Of a DNA stretch of 64,000 nt, positions 62,301 through 64,000 are shown one piece after another. Position 1 is the first letter of the stretch, and every line of letters begins with the position of its first letter. Below the pieces are notes generated by a model that worked only from the letters and a program-made list of their open reading frames with translations, did not search any database and had not been told where the DNA came from. A program made the position numbers and the translations under genes. Source of the DNA: Candidatus Anaerostipes excrementavium (GTDB lineage: Bacteria > Bacillota > Clostridia > Lachnospirales > Lachnospiraceae); NCBI GenBank assembly GCA_019114985.1, contig DXEM01000014.1, positions 1-64,000 of the forward strand, given 5' to 3'.

Positions 62301-62823
62301 CTCGAACCGCAAATTCTCCCGGCGCTTCAACAAATCCGGTCTTTTCATATCCCAGAGCTACTAATTTTTTGGAAAATGTTTCTTCTTCCAGAATATTTCC
62401 TGACTCACATGTTAATCGATATCTCTGTATCTCCTCGAACGGAACAACCCGGTCCATGACGGCATCAATGGTCATGATAAAAGTCCCGCCTTTCCCCTCC
62501 ATCAGCCGTTCCAGGCATTTCATACGCTCTTTGGCGATTGCGTTCCCATGAACATCCGCGCTGTAAAACAGCGGATCTTTCGCCGGAAGGAAAAAGGCCT
62601 CTTCTCTAAAGAAGCTGCATCCTTCCACCCATTGTCTTCCTTTGATTTCATCCGGAACAATCACAATCTTATAACACTCATTTTCAGATCGTTTCAGCAA
62701 ACTAATCAAATGCCATTTTGCTGTATCTGTACATCCTGATACAAAAACAGGACCCTTGTCTTCTTTAAGTCCTGCCTGAATCTGCTGATAAATATTATCA
62801 TTTTTTAACACTTGTTCTAACAC
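59302..62823 (-). CDS. mfd: Transcription-repair coupling factor
   Basis: A 1173-residue Mfd that removes stalled RNA polymerase and recruits UvrA. UvrB-homology module (about 1-370, with 'GGIIDVYPYT'), RNA polymerase-interaction domain (about 490-560, 'IGDYVVHEKHGVGIYRGIEKI'), translocase motor with Walker A 'GDVGYGKTEVAIRAAF', DEEQ box 'LLIIDEEQRFGV', and motif VI 'QLRGRVGRSNRNAFAFLMY', then the TRCF C-terminal domain. The length is normal. It lies nine bases after pth and 56 before prsA; a TRCF-pth pair is conserved in many Firmicutes. Confidence 0.95.
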   Translation of the reverse strand: MLEQVLKNDNIYQQIQAGLKEDKGPVFVSGCTDTAKWHLISLLKRSENECYKIVIVPDEIKGRQWVEGCSFFREEAFFLPAKDPLFYSADVHGNAIAKERMKCLERLMEGKGGTFIMTIDAVMDRVVPFEEIQRYRLTCESGNILEEETFSKKLVALGYEKTGFVEAPGEFAVRGGIIDVYPYTADCPYRIELWGDEVDSIRSFDAQSQRSIEEVQSLTIDPATEIILEEDRIRGGLERMEKDFQKLSKQFHKNFETEKEVRLRKEMYRVREELEELHMLIGAEGYLPYFHEKLTSILNYFPKDTILYIDEPKHVKERAQGFFLEYTESMKSRLESGYLLPKQANTVVKFEEAVQQMEKHPIVCLSTLSSEIEEIPAAAGTFFMETRSIQSYNNSFESLLKDLKAYQKKQYRIVVASPSVTRAKRLAEDMRRNELVVTYDKELTYPVAPGQVVITAGKLQAGIEYPSAKWVLISESDIFKGRKEKRRKKASAFKGEKIKNFADISIGDYVVHEKHGVGIYRGIEKITVDGVEKDYISIEYQGGDNLFILASALDQIAKYASANARRPKLNKLGGSEWKKTKNRVKGRVQDIAKELVELYAVRQAKEGYVYDEDSVWQKEFEEMFPYEETDDQLQAIQDTKRDMESTKIMDRLICGDVGYGKTEVAIRAAFKAVDNGKQVAYLVPTTILAQQHFNTFAERFSQYPITVRMLSRFCTPKEQKETIEGLKNGMVDVVIGTHRLLSKDLKYKDLGLLIIDEEQRFGVTHKEKIKTMKKDVDVLSLSATPIPRTLHMSLIGIRDMSLLEEPPHDRRAIQTYVMEYNEELVKEAVYREMVRGGQVYYVYNRVNHIAEVTAQLQKLMPDVRIAFAHGQMKERELEKIMMQFMEREIDLLVSTTIIETGLDIPNVNTMIIHDANQLGLSQLYQLRGRVGRSNRNAFAFLMYRQNTLLKETAEKRLQAIREFTDLGSGYKIAMRDLEIRGAGNLLGQAQSGHMEAVGYDLYCKMLNDAVLRLKGEKKEEEDFETTLDLDVNAFIPSFYVRNEAQKLELYKRISTIGTKEEMEDMTDELIDRFGDLPQAVHNLLYVAWLKAMAHQACVIDVKQKGENVFFEMKPDAKADVDRIPDVLKDFEGEMSLRAGTIPTFVLNLSGVKKKQKLEKIETAIDALNGLIIA

Positions 62824-62832
62824 TTTGATTCC

Positions 62833-63399
62833 CTACTTCTTTTTATTATGGCGATTCATCGCCTCTGTAATATCATCTCCGACAATTAGTTTTACTGCAT
62901 CGTAAACATCTTCCAATCGCTCTTCCAAAACTCCGCTGTCTTCTTTGGTAAAGTGTCCCAATACATAATCTGCCAAATCATATCCTTTTGGTTTTGCTCC
63001 GACCCCGATCTTGATCCGAGGAAATTCCATACTTCCTAAATGGCTGATAATACTTTTGATTCCATTATGTCCTCCGGCACTTCCTTTCTTGCGGATTCGT
63101 ATCCTTCCCACATCCAGATCAATATCATCAAAAATAACAATAAAATCTTCCGGATCCAATTTATAAAAATCCATGATCGGACGCAGGCTTTCTCCGCTTA
63201 AATTCATAAAAGTCTGCGGTTTTACCATCAATACTTTGACTCCATTCATGTATCCGCTGCCGATCAAAGCTTTATGTTTTCCTGTATTTATACTTATGCC
63301 TTCTTTTTCCGCAATATAATCAAGAGCAGCAAATCCAATATTATGCCGTGTATCTTCATACTTCTTCCCCGGATTCCCCAGGCCAACAATTACCTTCAT
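62833..63399 (-). CDS. pth: Peptidyl-tRNA hydrolase
   Basis: A 188-residue enzyme that frees tRNA from stalled peptidyl-tRNA. Seen: 'VGLGNPGKKYEDTRHNIGF' with the catalytic His (in TRHNIG), Asn in 'GNPG' and 'TFMNLSG', Asp in 'IVIFDDIDLDVGRIRIRKKGSAGGHNGIKSI'. The length fits bacterial Pth. The ATG at 63399 is 99 bases after the DAHP synthase stop; a strong hairpin lies in that gap. Confidence 0.95.
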   Translation of the reverse strand: MKVIVGLGNPGKKYEDTRHNIGFAALDYIAEKEGISINTGKHKALIGSGYMNGVKVLMVKPQTFMNLSGESLRPIMDFYKLDPEDFIVIFDDIDLDVGRIRIRKKGSAGGHNGIKSIISHLGSMEFPRIKIGVGAKPKGYDLADYVLGHFTKEDSGVLEERLEDVYDAVKLIVGDDITEAMNRHNKKK

Positions 63400-63421
63400 T
63401 TCCTTCTCCTTTCACGCACTT

Positions 63422-63451
63422 AAGACCCGGGAACGTTGTATTCCCGGGCTT
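63422..63451. terminator. Hairpin between aroF and pth
   Basis: Stem AAGACCCGGGAA/TTCCCGGGCTT with one mismatch and a seven-base loop. No T-tract follows on the minus strand, on which both neighbouring genes lie; on the plus strand TTTTT occurs after four bases. Its role may be mRNA stability or partial termination. Confidence 0.5.
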
Positions 63452-63498
63452 AGGTTTTTCTCATTATAACATAAATTATGCAGGGATGCTCTGATTAT

Positions 63499-64000
63499 TT
63501 AAGATAATGTCTCGAAAAAATGTCTTGTTTTTGATACTTTTCTCATCAAATCCTGAAAACTTTCCGGTGTTAAGGACTGTGGTCCATCACATAAAGCTTT
63601 TGCCGGATCATTATGAACCTCAATCATCAATCCATCGGCTCCGGCCGCAATCGCTGCCATAGACATTGGTTCTACCATTTCCCGGATGCCTGTGGCATGA
63701 GAAGGATCCACAATTACCGGAAGATGTGATTTCTTTTTGATCATCGGGATCGCTGACAAATCCAGGGTGTTTCTCATGGAAGTCTCATAAGTCCGGATTC
63801 CTCTCTCACAGAGAATCACATTCTCGTTTCCTCCTGCCATAATATATTCGGCACTCATCAGCCATTCTTCAATGGTACTTGCCATTCCTCGTTTCAGCAA
63901 TATCGGCTTATCTATCTTTCCCAACTCCTTAAGCAATTCAAAATTCTGCATATTGCGAGTTCCCACCTGAATCAGATCCACATCCTCAAACAACGGCAAA
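63499..64000 (-). CDS. aroF: 3-deoxy-7-phosphoheptulonate synthase (partial, C-terminal part)
   Basis: The last 166 codons of a DAHP synthase gene that runs off the right edge. This enzyme condenses phosphoenolpyruvate and erythrose-4-phosphate in the first step of aromatic amino-acid synthesis. Seen: '[46 protein letters not shown]', '[25 protein letters not shown]', '[12 protein letters not shown]' and '[24 protein letters not shown]', the class I beta form found in Bacillus and Clostridia. The N-terminus is missing, so a fused chorismate mutase or ferredoxin-like part cannot be judged. Confidence 0.95.
   Translation of the reverse strand, partial: LPLFEDVDLIQVGTRNMQNFELLKELGKIDKPILLKRGMASTIEEWLMSAEYIMAGGNENVILCERGIRTYETSMRNTLDLSAIPMIKKKSHLPVIVDPSHATGIREMVEPMSMAAIAAGADGLMIEVHNDPAKALCDGPQSLTPESFQDLMRKVSKTRHFFETLS

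Overview
The window (about 42-43% GC by eye) looks like a chromosome segment of an anaerobic, spore-forming member of the Clostridia, most likely Lachnospiraceae. Reasons: a gerA-gerB-gerC germinant receptor operon, SipL (a clostridial spore-coat protein), a CotS-like spore protein, rubrerythrin, a Veg homologue, a Crh-like HPr next to whiA, many PTS operons, and consistent AGGAGG ribosome sites. Species cannot be told from sequence alone.

Layout. (1) 1-7855: the right arm of a prophage whose left end lies outside the window. Its leftward early genes encode a single-strand annealing protein (DUF1071 type), a NinB-like protein, an HNH-like protein, a RusA resolvase and a replication protein. 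They diverge from a CI repressor/ImmA pair over three palindromic operators. A Thr-rich membrane protein flanked by two small-RNA-like elements follows, then a tyrosine integrase facing a tRNA-Thr(CGU) gene, the likely attachment site. (2) 7855-14739: one leftward operon uvrC-hprK-glcK-murB-rapZ-whiA-crh, with the tRNA 22 bp beyond; it joins carbon-catabolite signalling (HPr kinase and a Crh-type HPr with Glu15), wall synthesis and DNA repair. (3) 15081-18169: ger operon with a sigma-G-like promoter and a GerC that is half length. (4) 18349-21903: ispE-gntR, then veg and sipL. (5) 22020-29463: metF, a B12-dependent methionine synthase split into catalytic and activation proteins, and an ECF transporter operon with a DUF4430 lipoprotein, together read as a cobalamin uptake and use module. 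(6) 29601-35021: ftsH, a PrcB-like lipoprotein, pyrimidine-nucleoside phosphorylase, rubrerythrin behind a perfect palindrome, and an unknown secreted protein.

(7) 35196-39986: mannitol/sorbitol-type PTS utilisation (mtlD; sdr-mtlA-deoR) with DeoR-like A-rich repeats at both promoters. (8) 40213-42973: CotS-like gene with a sigma-E-like promoter and a phosphoglucomutase. (9) 43011-47254: beta-glucoside operon licT-bglP-bglA with terminator/antiterminator leaders. (10) 47455-48477: MarR regulator and a DUF2148 protein with matching palindromes. (11) 48589-57932: PRD regulator, galactitol-type PTS IIA-IIB-IIC, araM, araD, then two 261-residue AraL-like phosphatases flanking a penicillin-V-acylase-like hydrolase; this resembles a PTS-fed version of the Bacillus ara genes. 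(12) 58124-64000: PrsA-like foldase, mfd, pth and the 3' part of a DAHP synthase gene.

The least explained parts are the paired small-RNA elements in the prophage, the Glu15 Crh next to its kinase, the truncated GerC, and the PTS-araM-araD-araL-acylase cluster. No CRISPR array, rRNA or insertion sequence was seen.
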